Source: Heterocephalus glaber (lineage: Eukaryota; Chordata; Mammalia; Rodentia; Bathyergidae). From it: a DNA stretch of 64,000 bases. The stretch covers positions 22,056,456 through 22,120,455 of the forward strand of contig NW_004624751.1 of the NCBI RefSeq assembly GCF_000247695.1, in the 5' to 3' direction. The notes below the pieces were generated by a model. It searched no databases. It was not told the DNA's origin and worked only from the letters and a program-made list of their open reading frames with translations. The position numbers and the translations under genes were made by a program. This document shows, in pieces, positions 35,301-46,139 of this stretch (position 1 is its first letter; the number at the start of each line of letters is the position of its first letter).

Positions 35301-36427
35301 AAACTATAAACTTTTGCTCCATCAAGTCACTGGCTTGAGACAGTATTTTGCCACAGTAGCTAAAATTATCCTAACATAGAGGTAATTATAGAAAGCCCTT
35401 AAGGTTGAAGGATTAGGCAATTGCATTTTGAAGGTGTTGGACTCTGTGCACTAATGGGAGTTCAAACACTTAATTTTTTGGAATGACTTTTCCTTCTGGT
35501 TTCCTGTCTCTTTCTGATTGATTTTATCAGGGACAGATTCTCCTTTATTTAAAAATATCTCAAAGAGATCAGCTTCTGACTGGTATTTCCTGATGTAATC
35601 AGAAGAATGAAAAAGCTCTGGGAAAAGAACTTAAAAAAGTGGGTGCATTAATGCCATTAATTCTGCCCCACATCAGCACTTCTCTCCTTAAACACAGAGG
35701 GAGACTTTACCGCCTGTCCTCTTGCATCTAGCTGGGAAGGAGTGATTTTATAATCAATGAATGAGAGAGGGAAAGAAATGTGTCCTTTTAGGCCAAAGAA
35801 TTTGAACTGGTGAGCTATCCCTTTGCTCTCACTTGTCCTCTAAAGTGGTTACTCTAGAAATTGCTGCTGTCTTAAATAGTAGGGTCATAATTTTAGAAAA
35901 AGTTTGGATCCCTAAGGCATCAGATGGAGCAACACTTCTTCCAACTCTCAGACAACTTTTCATGAAAATGACATAAATTGTGGTGTCAAGGCATTGAGAT
36001 TGATGTTTTAATTTCTATTGCAGTGGTTAATATCAATTGCCCTAACAACGTGTCCAACTGTGAAGTGTAAAGAAGGGGAATTTTTTGGAGGGGGCTACTT
36101 ATAAAGTTTGAAAGTTCTATATATTTCTTAATCAGGTAGGGCAAACAAAAGGAGGAAGCAATCTTTTGTGGGATGAGGAGACCACTGCTGAATTTTTAAT
36201 AACTTTTTTTCAGGAAAGCTTCTGAGAGTCGCACCCTGTTAAGACTATCACTGTGAGAGAGAAAAAAAATGACTAAGTTTCTTATTTAAACAAACCAAAA
36301 TAAAAAGCATCACCACCCCAACAGCAGCCATACTTAGAACTAATGGCAATAAGAATCAAACCTTGGTAATATGGTGTAGGTAATGAAGACAATTTGGAGG
36401 GCTTAGTTGTAATTTGTTAAGTCTATA

Positions 36428-36646
36428 CAGGTTGAACACCCCTAACCCAAAAACCTGAAATCCAAATTGCTCCAAGATCTGAAACCTGAACACCAACATG
36501 ATACACATGGAAATGTGGGGACACTTTACCTTTAATATTAACAATGCTTAACCAGTAAAGTCTATACAAATATTTAGAAATCTGAAAACCTTGGAGATAG
36601 GAAAATCCTCTGGTTACAAATATTTTGGGTAAGGATTGCACAACCA
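36428..36646. mobile_element. Tigger-like (pogo) DNA transposon fossil, non-autonomous
   Basis: Left end caggttgaacacccctaacc and right end gggtaaggattgcacaacc form imperfect inverted repeats. TA dinucleotides flank it (36426-36427, 36647-36648). The interior (aaacctgaaatccaaattgc, tctgaaaaccttggagatag) resembles the 'aatccgaaatccgaaatgct' pattern of old Tigger-type repeats. About 219 bases, no coding capacity. Confidence 0.65.
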
Positions 36647-36777
36647 TAATTTGACATGTAGTGGCTATAAGTGAAATTCTATTTTCTTTTCTTTCTTGTC
36701 TCAGTTTCCTTTTTATAAAATAGTTATAATAATCTCTGCCTTGCTCATCTTCTATCATCATAGTGAAGATAAAATTA

Positions 36778-36866
36778 TGTAATTCAGGAAGCCCAATAAA
36801 AAATTATATAATTATAATTAAGTTATAATTATAATTAAATTATATAATTCAGGAAGCCCAACAAAG
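36778..36866. repeat. AT-rich inverted repeat between two copies of a 17-base motif
   Basis: taattcaggaagcccaa-type motifs at about 36780 and 36844 flank an AT-only stretch made of attataattaa and ttaattataat units that can fold on itself. Confidence 0.8.
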
Positions 36867-37628
36867 ACCCCAACATGCTGTAAGATATGGCATATTATTA
36901 TGATGCTTAGATCTTTCAACTGGCCACCCTCACTAAACAAACTGAGGGAATTCCATTGTGAATAAATATTTCCAGCCTGTTTTTTTAAAAAATAAGATTG
37001 AGACTATGTCTTACTTATTACCTTTCTAACTGCACATAGCACAGAATATTTTACTTAGTAGGTCTCTAAAGATGTCTATGAAACTTTCTACTGTAGCCTG
37101 AAATATTTCCTTTACCCTTGTAAGGATAGTTGTTACTAGATTCCCCAGTTCAAAGAATGTTGAAGTATGTTCATATGAGGGTTGAAAAAGTAGAAGCTTT
37201 AAAGCCACAAACGTTCAGCTTCAAGTTCTGCCCTGAACCTCAACATCTCTCAGATTCTTCAGGACCTCACTATATGTATTCTATTATCCTCTATCTCAAA
37301 AAAAAAAATAACAACAAGATAAACACCATCTCTGATTCCACGTCTCTCCCCAGGCTATGCTCTTCCAATTTCTCTGCCTTCCTTGCAAAGATTATCAGCA
37401 TTTGGCCTAATTTCTTCCTCTGCTAGTCTCTCTTAGTACTTTCCAGCTGGTCTTTAGTCCCCACAACTCCACTAAAACTGTTTTTATCAATACCACTTAT
37501 GAAATACATGTCTCATAATGTTTCTGTTTTTACCTTACTAACCTACCTTATTCACAAACATAAGGTTGATCAAATGTAATACTGGATATTAGAAGAAAAT
37601 TATTCCATAGCTTCAAGATTGTTCAGTT

Positions 37629-37716
37629 CTTTTTTTTTTTTTTGGTACCAGGGATCAAACTCAGGTCCTTGCTCTTGCGAGGCAGGCGGCGGCACCACTG
37701 AGCTAAATCCCCAGCC
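37629..37716 (-). mobile_element. ID-type SINE, minus strand
   Basis: Minus strand: ggctggggatttagctcagt at the start, gagtttgatccctggtacc at the end, then a poly(A) tail (poly-T on plus). Flanks are ttgttcagtt (37619) and ttgtgcagtt (37717), which differ at one base. Confidence 0.92.
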
Positions 37717-37973
37717 TTGTGCAGTTATTTCTAACCTAGAATTTTATGTCCAACTAAACTAAAAATCAATATGCAGATAAAGACATTTTATAACTCTTAA
37801 AGTCTTAAAAATATGCTCATTAACTGTTTCTCTAGAAGCTACAGGATGGTAATATCACTAATTGAGAGAATAAATCATGAATCAAAAAGACATGGGATCC
37901 AGAAGTGAAGAGCTCTACACAGAAGGGAAAGAGAATTGCTAGATGATCCTACAGAAAAAACCTGGATGACAGT

Positions 37974-38279
37974 TGTTTTAGTTACTTTCTCATGGCTGAG
38001 ACACAATACCTGACACCCACAACTGTAAAGAGGAAAGATTTAGCTCACAGTTTATAGAGGTTCCAGTCCAGTGTTGGCTGGCTGCAATGTAGGGTAATGT
38101 GGCAGAAGGGCAGGGCAGAGGATGGTTGATTGTGGCATGGCAGCAGGAAGCAGAAAGGTCAAGGGAGCAGAGAGGGAGATAGACTCTTCCAGGTCATGCC
38201 CCCAGGGACCCACCTCCTCCAACCAGGCTTCACCTCTCAGCATTGTTAATACATTGCTGAGTATCAGTCACATCATATA
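37974..38279 (-). repeat. MaLR-type LTR-like repeat copy, minus strand, running into the assembly gap
   Basis: Blocks: gttttagttactttctcatg, gagacacaatacctgacacc, tttagctcacagtttataga, ttccagtccagtgttggctg and gggacccacctcctccaacc. The copy is cut off at 38279 by Ns, so its distal end is unknown. Confidence 0.65.
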
Positions 38280-38944
38280 NNNNNNNNNNNNNNNNNNNNN
38301 NNNNNNNNNNNNNNNNNNNNNNNNNNNNNNNNNNNNNNNNNNNNNNNNNNNNNNNNNNNNNNNNNNNNNNNNNNNNNNNNNNNNNNNNNNNNNNNNNNNN
38401 NNNNNNNNNNNNNNNNNNNNNNNNNNNNNNNNNNNNNNNNNNNNNNNNNNNNNNNNNNNNNNNNNNNNNNNNNNNNNNNNNNNNNNNNNNNNNNNNNNNN
38501 NNNNNNNNNNNNNNNNNNNNNNNNNNNNNNNNNNNNNNNNNNNNNNNNNNNNNNNNNNNNNNNNNNNNNNNNNNNNNNNNNNNNNNNNNNNNNNNNNNNN
38601 NNNNNNNNNNNNNNNNNNNNNNNNNNNNNNNNNNNNNNNNNNNNNNNNNNNNNNNNNNNNNNNNNNNNNNNNNNNNNNNNNNNNNNNNNNNNNNNNNNNN
38701 NNNNNNNNNNNNNNNNNNNNNNNNNNNNNNNNNNNNNNNNNNNNNNNNNNNNNNNNNNNNNNNNNNNNNNNNNNNNNNNNNNNNNNNNNNNNNNNNNNNN
38801 NNNNNNNNNNNNNNNNNNNNNNNNNNNNNNNNNNNNNNNNNNNNNNNNNNNNNNNNNNNNNNNNNNNNNNNNNNNNNNNNNNNNNNNNNNNNNNNNNNNN
38901 NNNNNNNNNNNNNNNNNNNNNNNNNNNNNNNNNNNNNNNNNNNN
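38280..38944. other. Assembly gap (665 Ns)
   Basis: Unresolved bases. They begin inside an LTR-like repeat copy, which may be why assembly failed. The long 'reading frames' across the Ns mean nothing. Confidence 1.
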
Positions 38945-41900
38945 TATAGAGTGCATGAAGAGAAAAATATATTTAAAGTCCTAAGTTTTCTAGTTACATA
39001 TTTTGATTTGTGATATTTTTATATTTAAAAATAATTTTTATCCTTTTTTTGATAGAAGATATTTAAATATTACATAAAGACCCTTTCTACCTGTTTACAT
39101 TATAATTTTTCACAATATGGACAAGTTTCTTCACTTCACTGAATCATAATTTCTAGTATTAAGAAAATAAATGAGAAGGATGTCACATGCCCAGTTTGGT
39201 GTTTGGGAAACAGTGGGCATGTAATTTTTAAAAAATGTGATTATTCTTGTTTTATACATTTCTTAATAGGTGAACAAAAACTATTCCAATGAAGAAAATG
39301 ACTCTCTGTGCTATTGCACATTAGATATCTTAAGATTAATTTTTTCAAATTCTCATATAGATTTTATATACAATTACATAATCAATTATTAATCTAGTCA
39401 ATATTCTTTTTAAAAAATTGTGAAAGAAAACAAGCAAAGAGAGGAAGGAAAGAAGGAAAGAAGAAAGGAAAAAGACAAGAAAAAGAAAAAAGAGGGCATC
39501 TACATTGTAAGGAAATGAAGTTTCCAAAAGAGTATTTTTTGCTCACTTCTAAAATAGCATAAGCATTGTCAAGGTTAAGAGATAAGCCATAGCCACCACA
39601 TAGCTGATGGATAAGGCAGCCAAAGTGTGGATACAATTGCTGCAGAAATATCTTAATGTCACCTGGAGTATATCCCTGGCGAATTCTGACCTATTTGTAG
39701 TAATAGATCTGCCAATTCATGAGTTCCAGAAGAAACTGGAAGAAGTAAAAGAACGGGAACTAGAGATGTATGGTTTTCAAATAGCCACCAATCACTGATA
39801 GTTCTTAAAATTCTGCTCGTAATTGTAACAACTTAAGATGTATGTGTGATTGTCATGAAGATAAATCTATTCAATTTGACATAAAATAGATTTCATTCAG
39901 AAATTATGTGCTTCTGCCTTTTAAAATAAAAGTGGTTTTCACTGATTTCTTAAAGATTATTCACAATTTATGAAGTGCTTCTTAACATGTACACTAATTA
40001 TAGCTAGTTTGGAAAATCTTGTATATCTACCTGTGTGTCAAACATTAGAATCTGGAAAATCTTGTATATCTACCCATGGATTAAATTTATTTACAATAAC
40101 CAAATAAATTACTTTTCCATATTAACTAAAATCTCCTGAATGAAAGGTTATCATTAGTTTTTTAGCGATCTTCAAACAAGAAGTTAGCGCTTTTTCCTTT
40201 TTTCCTGGCAATGAATCTTGCAACTTTTATTTTTGGGCTCAGCTGCATTCTGCTGCATTTTACAATATTTCCCCAAACTCTATTCACAGACTTACTCATT
40301 TAAGAAGCTACAAACACATCTGCATTTATTTTATTATCGTTATTACATATGACAGTGCTCTGCATTAGATTTGACTGTTATAACCTGCAATTTTCCCCCT
40401 CAGATTTTATTTGTCTAAGCATGTCATCTGTAATATGTGCTAGATTTGCATCTCTTAGGTACCATTCTTTTTCCTAGTTTAAAGATCTTACATCTTTTAC
40501 AATGCTAGATTATTCCTATTATTAACACTTTGGGTTTGGTTTTGTACACTAGTATTTAATGACCATTTTTTCTTTGTAAGTGGTTTCAAAGACAGTATAT
40601 TTGTCTTCTGAAAAAGAACAAACTCAATTCTCTAATGCAGTTACCTTGCCAGCTCAACATATCCCGAGGCCGCTGTGGCAAAGAGCTGTGAAAGATCAGT
40701 ATTGATATTCTGTGGCATTCAAATTGTGGGGGTTCCAACAGGAAGAAGAGCATTTGGAAAATCTGGCCATGTGGCAGCTAATTACACTATTATAAACTAA
40801 ATTTACAACAGGTGACTTGTAGGCTATGAATTGACAACAAGCACCCACACTTTTCTTCTATTATTTTCTCATAAATTGATGGGCAAATTCTTTATATGGC
40901 ACATGAATGCAGAAATCTTTAACATATTGCATGAATCCTATACAATTTTTTGTCATCTCACATACCACTTCTGCATGCTTGTTTTTGTTTTCATTATTTT
41001 TTTACAACTCATATTCGGTATATTCTTTATGTTCTATGATTTTTAAGCTGGAGATTCATTCAAGTTATTTGAGAATAACTAAAGGAGAGATGATAAACAC
41101 TTAACACAATACTAAAAACTTTCAGAGTTTCCTGTAATAGAACATTCTGTACTTCTAACTGTGGAGCACATAACTGGATAACCGGTCTTTAAATCTGAAG
41201 TTTGCTTTGCATATTCTTGTCTTTTAAAACTTATCAATTGTCCAGGGAAATGTGTGCTTTATATTCAGACATGATCCAGTGTCATTGACAGCAACAATCC
41301 AACAAGCAATGGAAATTTCCTGGGGCATATTATAAGCCATTGTTTGCCATCTTGGCTAGATAATCCTGCTTCATTTATTGGAGGGGCATTTCAGCTGCAC
41401 TGTCAACAGCAGAGGAACATTGGGTCACTTTTGTCTAGAATATTATGTAAAAGCTGTCAAATGTTCAGGATTATTAGGCACACTAAATTTTCTGTAAGAT
41501 GTCAGGCATATCAGTATTAGTGAAAAAGATTTAATGGAAAGTTCACCATCATTTTACTTTAGCACTTTTATGCTAAAATCTTATAGTAGCATGACCATTT
41601 TATATAGCTTGTTCTTTGTATTAAAGGAACATTTCTTGACAGTTTTATCTGCTTACTCTTGTAAATCTTGGAATAAGCACATTTTAAAATAAAAAAATGG
41701 CCTAATCTGTCTTATTATCTCTCAGAATTAAAAATGCACTCTCTTTATTTTCTAATTAATACAATTCCAGTATATCAACACAGACTTTTTAGATTTGGAG
41801 AACTAGTTTTTGAAAAACCACAATAAATTTAATAAACATTTTTTCATCAAGGTATCCATTATAAAAAGCATAGCTCCCAAGACTAGAATGGTTCATTCTG

Positions 41901-43165
41901 GAATATATTTGATTTTTAAATTGTCAATATTTTATTACACTATTAAGACATAAATGGTCTTTTTGTATAGTATGAATGTAATGGGCTTTACCAGATAAAC
42001 AGATATTAGAAGCTTCTGAATATTCAAAGTAATAAATTGCATTTTTGAGCCATTTCAAGGTCAACATCTCATTGGTGACTAATGTTGTTATTGCTGTAGC
42101 AATACTTTCACACCTCTTGAAGCAGACGAAGGACCTTTCATATGTTTTGAAAAGAAATGAACTAAAAGATGGATTCATGTCTTTAAAAAGCCTCCATGAT
42201 GAATTCTGCTTTTGATGTGGCTAGAACTCATCACATCCTTTCTTCCTGCCTTCCAGCTCTGTCATCCTTTCCTTCATCCTCCCATTTAGCCATGCTCATT
42301 GTTCTCTACATCCATAGAATTCCTTACAGTCAGGGTCCTGGACATTTATTATGTCACAGGAAATACTCAAGATTCAATCTTTGTAGTTTTTTTAGTCAGA
42401 TTTTTCACAGTAATGCAAAATACTGCACATTTGCTTTCTTCATTACATAACAACATAGGGAAAAAAATAAGTTGAGTCACGTTCTATTTGCTGGTCTACA
42501 TCTCAGACCTTTTACTTTAAAGTTTATTCCTCATTGCAATCAGCAGCTCTGTGTTCCCAAATGAGCTAGTAGGTTGGTTGAGCTCTGGAAGGAGCCTTCC
42601 TGAAATGCAAGTAAAACTCAGCAGACATGCAAAATCTGGTACATATTTTAAATTCTCAAATACATATTTTAGATGCTCAACATTTCAGCTGTTGAAAACA
42701 AAAATAGTGGTAAACATTTTTCCAAAACTAGCAATTATTTTAAATATTATTTATTTAGTTAGTTTTCTAAAATCTGAAACTTCACAAAGAGGGAACTTTT
42801 TAAGACATCTGGAGTGCGCGTCTCCATATCGGAGCATACCCTTGAGACGGTATTGATGGCTCCATGGGAAAGGAGAGGAGGAGAAATGGTTCTGGAGTTT
42901 GAATCACAACTCAGGCTCACAGGTCACAATGGGGCCCTCACTGAACCAGTCGGAAAGGATGGGGCCCAGAAGAGTTAGGGGTAGCATAACACAGCCACGT
43001 AATTTACCATCCAATTGTATTTCCCACTATTTTCTTTTCATTCCTGTCCTTGGATGTGTATTGTCGAAAAAGCTAATTTACTAATTTTATTGCAGGAAGT
43101 AAAGGTTTGAACATGTTTTATTTTTACACAATTTTTTTAACTTTTTCTGTTCATTAAATTAAATT
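38945..43165. other. Long sequence nearly free of recognisable repeats
   Basis: Apart from a purine tract at 39420-39495 and a short direct repeat at 40010, I recognise no repeats, genes or RNAs. A segment at about 41260-41480 has a composition that suggests constraint (see findings). Confidence 0.45.
40010..40074. repeat. 22-base direct repeat, 43 bases apart
   Basis: tggaaaatcttgtatatcta followed by cc occurs at 40010-40031 and 40053-40074; the sequence between is not obviously duplicated. Confidence 0.85.
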
Positions 43166-43169
43166 TATG

Positions 43170-43500
43170 CTTTTAGCTGATACACAAAAAATAAAAAATC
43201 GTACACGTTAATGTTTCAATATGCTGCACATTAAACATTGTACAATACTTAAATCAGGTTAAACATATCTACATCCTCAAATATTTAGTTTTTCCTTATG
43301 GTGAAACATTTCAAAATTTGTTTAGTTTTTTGAGATATTCGGTACATAATTGTTACCTGGCCACCCTACTGTGCCACAGATAGAAATTCTAACTATAAGT
43401 TAGTTCTCATTGATCAATGCTTTGACTTCATTATTGAATGCTGCTTTCCTCAGCTTTTGGCACCCACCATTCTACTCTCAATCTCTTTGAGATGATACAT
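43170..43500 (+). mobile_element. Older L1 3' region
   Basis: Matches an old L1 3' pattern: acattgtacaatacttaaat, caggttaaacatatctacat, cctcaaatatttagtttttc, ttgagatattcggtacataa and caccctactgtgcc. Confidence 0.65.
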
Positions 43501-43654
43501 TATTTTAAATATGAGTATTATTTATTATTAAAACAATGTCATAGTGCTGTAGAGAGAGTACTGGTGTAGAAGCAAGGAGATTTTTGTTTGTCTTCTGGGT
43601 CTGAGACTGGCTGAGACCTGAGCTCTTTGGTCCTCTATTGTCTCCTGTAGAAAA

Positions 43655-43745
43655 TACATCATGTAAAGGTACAAGGGCCCAATGATGAATGTAACTATAT
43701 TGTATACCTAAAATGTACCAATAAACTTAATGAAAAAAAGGGGGA
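43655..43745 (+). mobile_element. L1 3' tail fragment
   Basis: aaaggtacaagggcccaatg, atattgtatacctaaaatgt and accaataaacttaatgaaaa match the tail of the L1 family at 26040-26433. Confidence 0.75.
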
Positions 43746-43915
43746 AATGTCAAACAAACAAAAAAGAAAATACAGGGTAGATCAAAGACCTGAAGGTCCT
43801 GATCAGCACCTATGATCCATGCTGAATGGTGTCATAAAACTATTGTGCTCATGAATTGACACACAATTTAAGTACTATTTTTTAATATTTTAACAGTCAA
43901 ATCTGATATCTTTTT

Positions 43916-44007
43916 TTTTTTTTTTTCTTTTTTGGTACCGGGGATCAAATTTGAGACCTTGGGCTTGCAAGGCAGGTGGTGGAACTGCTGAGCTAAATCC
44001 CCGGCCC
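43916..44007 (-). mobile_element. ID-type SINE, minus strand
   Basis: Minus strand: gggccggggatttagctcag at the start, then a body ending gatccccggtacc and a T-rich plus-strand tail. The exact repeat tctgatatcttttt lies at 43902-43915 and 44008-44021. Confidence 0.93.
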
Positions 44008-44430
44008 TCTGATATCTTTTTAAAGATACAACAATACTAAATAATTTTGCTATGATATTATACTAATTTCTTCATGAACACTCAATATATAGTGATACAT
44101 CATTATGTTCCAAAAATGTAATTCTATACTTGTTCTAGAATGACTGGAGTCCTTTTTCCCCCTATTGCCTACATTAGAAAATTTTCTACCCCCTTTTGGA
44201 AGATGGTAATTATTAAAGGTGCAGGAGAAGTTTCAATTCTTCTTTCTCTGGACTTACAGGATATGGATGAAGAAAAAAATTCACTCATAACTTTCATTGT
44301 GGAAATTAATAAACTCATCATGATAGTGAGTAGCTTACAAGCACTTCAGAGAAGTCAGATGTTCAAATTCTATTCCAGATTGCAGGAGCCCTCTAGTTTA
44401 GCTACTCTATCAGAAGTACTTCTAGCTATA

Positions 44431-44463
44431 TGGTTTGTTGTTGTTGTTGTTGTTGTTGTTTTG
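44431..44463. repeat. (TTG)n microsatellite
   Basis: About ten ttg units preceded by gtatgg. Confidence 0.9.
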
Positions 44464-45144
44464 TTTGTTTGCTTGATTTCCACATAGTTGTCTTGTGTTT
44501 GTCCTGGACTGATGTCAGATGTGACTATAGAAATAAATCTGACCTCCGAGGAAAAAGTTTTAGGATTCTTGATGGCCTAAGAGGTGTGTGGATCTTTTAA
44601 AAGTGTCTTTTGTAGGTTGTTTCTTTTTTCACTACCTACTGGTCAAGGCCCTTCTAGAACTCTGGGAGCCGCTTGCCTCTGGACAGCTTATAGTGACTTC
44701 TTCAGGTAAGCCTTGTGAAATGGGAAGGAAATGGCAGTCCTGACAGTCCACCATGGCCCTGAAATGGCCAAGATCAGAAAAAAATTCCCCACATTTGTGC
44801 CCAGTTAGTTCAGCAAGACAGAAAGCAGACCCTTCTTAGCATCAAGGAAATGCCAGCTTGATTTTTCACATGAGGAAAGTAGCATTAGTAGGTGGATTTT
44901 CAATGATTTAATAAAGCCTCTATCTCATTTTCTCCCCTCAGCTTCAATTGTCTTCTCTTGGGTCCATATAGCTCTTTTGCTGGTACTCCTTAATTAACAC
45001 TATGCAAAAAGTCACATGGACATCTTTCATCTCTTTCCCCACAAAAGTTAAAACAGGAAGGAATCAAGTTTGTCTGCAGCATGAAAACTTCTTTTTATTC
45101 ATTGTTTTCTTGTCATAAATATTATAAAGAATTCAGAAGTCAAT

Positions 45145-45230
45145 CTTTTCTTTTTTGGTACCGAGGATCAAACTCGGGTCCTTCCACTTGCAAGGCAGAT
45201 GGCGGAACCACTGAGCAAAATCCCTGACCC
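45145..45230 (-). mobile_element. ID-type SINE, minus strand
   Basis: Minus strand: gggtcagggattttgctcag at the start and gagtttgatcctcggtacc at the end. The exact repeat tcagaagtca lies at 45133-45142 and 45231-45240. It sits about 110 bases upstream of a mariner-type fossil. Confidence 0.92.
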
Positions 45231-45338
45231 TCAGAAGTCAGTCTTTGATATTATGTTATGTGCAGAAGTAGAAATTAGTGGGAGAGTTGTCATGTGTCTC
45301 ATCAGACACACTCATGGAAATCACAGTGTCCCTAACTA

Positions 45339-45882
45339 CAAGGTGTGATTAAAATACACAGTGAGTAAGTTTCAAAAATTTATTACGGTAAAAAATACAT
45401 TTCTATTAATCTCCCTCAAAATACTTCCCCTCACTTCAAGCCAACTTGTCTCATTGTTCTTGCTACTTGCTTAAGCTGTTCTGAAAGTCCTCTTTCATGA
45501 GTGTCTTTATGAATTGTGATCAAAAATTCAGTGGATCCTGCTGGTAAGTGCCACTTAATGGAAATGAAGGCTTGTAAAAATATTATGGTGTCCTCATCCA
45601 CCTTATTCATTGCATCTGGCATCATGTAATGACTGGCTCTTCCTCAAAGTGAAAAATGATCGTGAAATGTAAATGGTTTGAATCAATTCAAGATATTGAG
45701 GCAGTCATGGTAGCACAACTAAGGACACTCATGAAAGATTTCTAGAACTGCTTCAGAAAGTGCCAAGAAGGAAAGGACAAGTGTGTTCAAAGAGAGGGAC
45801 GCATTTTGAAGAGAATCAATGTGTCTTTTACCATGACAAAATTTTAAAAATGTAAACATTAACTGTATTTGTCCATCATACC
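45339..45882 (+). mobile_element. Mariner-type DNA transposon fossil with transposase C-terminal remnant
   Basis: Left arm aggtgtgattaaaatacaca pairs with the right arm, whose reverse complement reads aggtatgatggacaaataca and continues in register (gtaagtttcaaaaattta against gtttacatttttaaaattt). TA flanks at 45337-45338 and 45883-45884. On the plus strand, about 45675-45840 gives pieces FESIQDIEAVMVAQLRTLMK and NVSFTMT with a stop in between, matching the C-terminal tail of mariner transposases as I recall it. About 544 bases, so internally deleted; the catalytic core is absent and it is inactive. Confidence 0.7.
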
Positions 45883-45944
45883 TAGGATGGGAAGGGCTCC
45901 CTCTCTGGGTCTTCTTCAAGCCAGGTCAGACTGCTGGGCTGGTG

Positions 45945-46135
45945 CTTACAAAGTGCTGCATGCCAGGAGCTGTTTTAAGGGCTTTAACTCCTTTAACTCT
46001 CCTGGTACTATAACACACATGCAAATTCCCATTTTATAGATAAGAAAACTGAGATACAGAGAAGTTGAATGACTTGCGCAAATTTATTCAGCAAGTAGAA
46101 CCAGGGTATGACAGTCTTTGATTTTAAGTACTACA
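45945..46135 (-). repeat. MIR SINE fossil, minus strand
   Basis: tgccaggagctgttttaagg, cccattttatagataagaaa, actgagatacagagaagttg and cagcaagtagaaccagggta: a well preserved reversed MIR. Confidence 0.8.
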
Positions 46136-46139
46136 TCCA

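Noticed and set aside
38122..38956. Long reading frames of 275 and 227 codons across 38.1-38.95 kb
   Set aside because: They run through the N gap; most codons are undefined.
39607..39798. 63-codon frame ending MYGFQIATNH that looks protein-like
   Set aside because: I could not tie it to any family; a minus-strand frame overlaps it. A protein search could change this.
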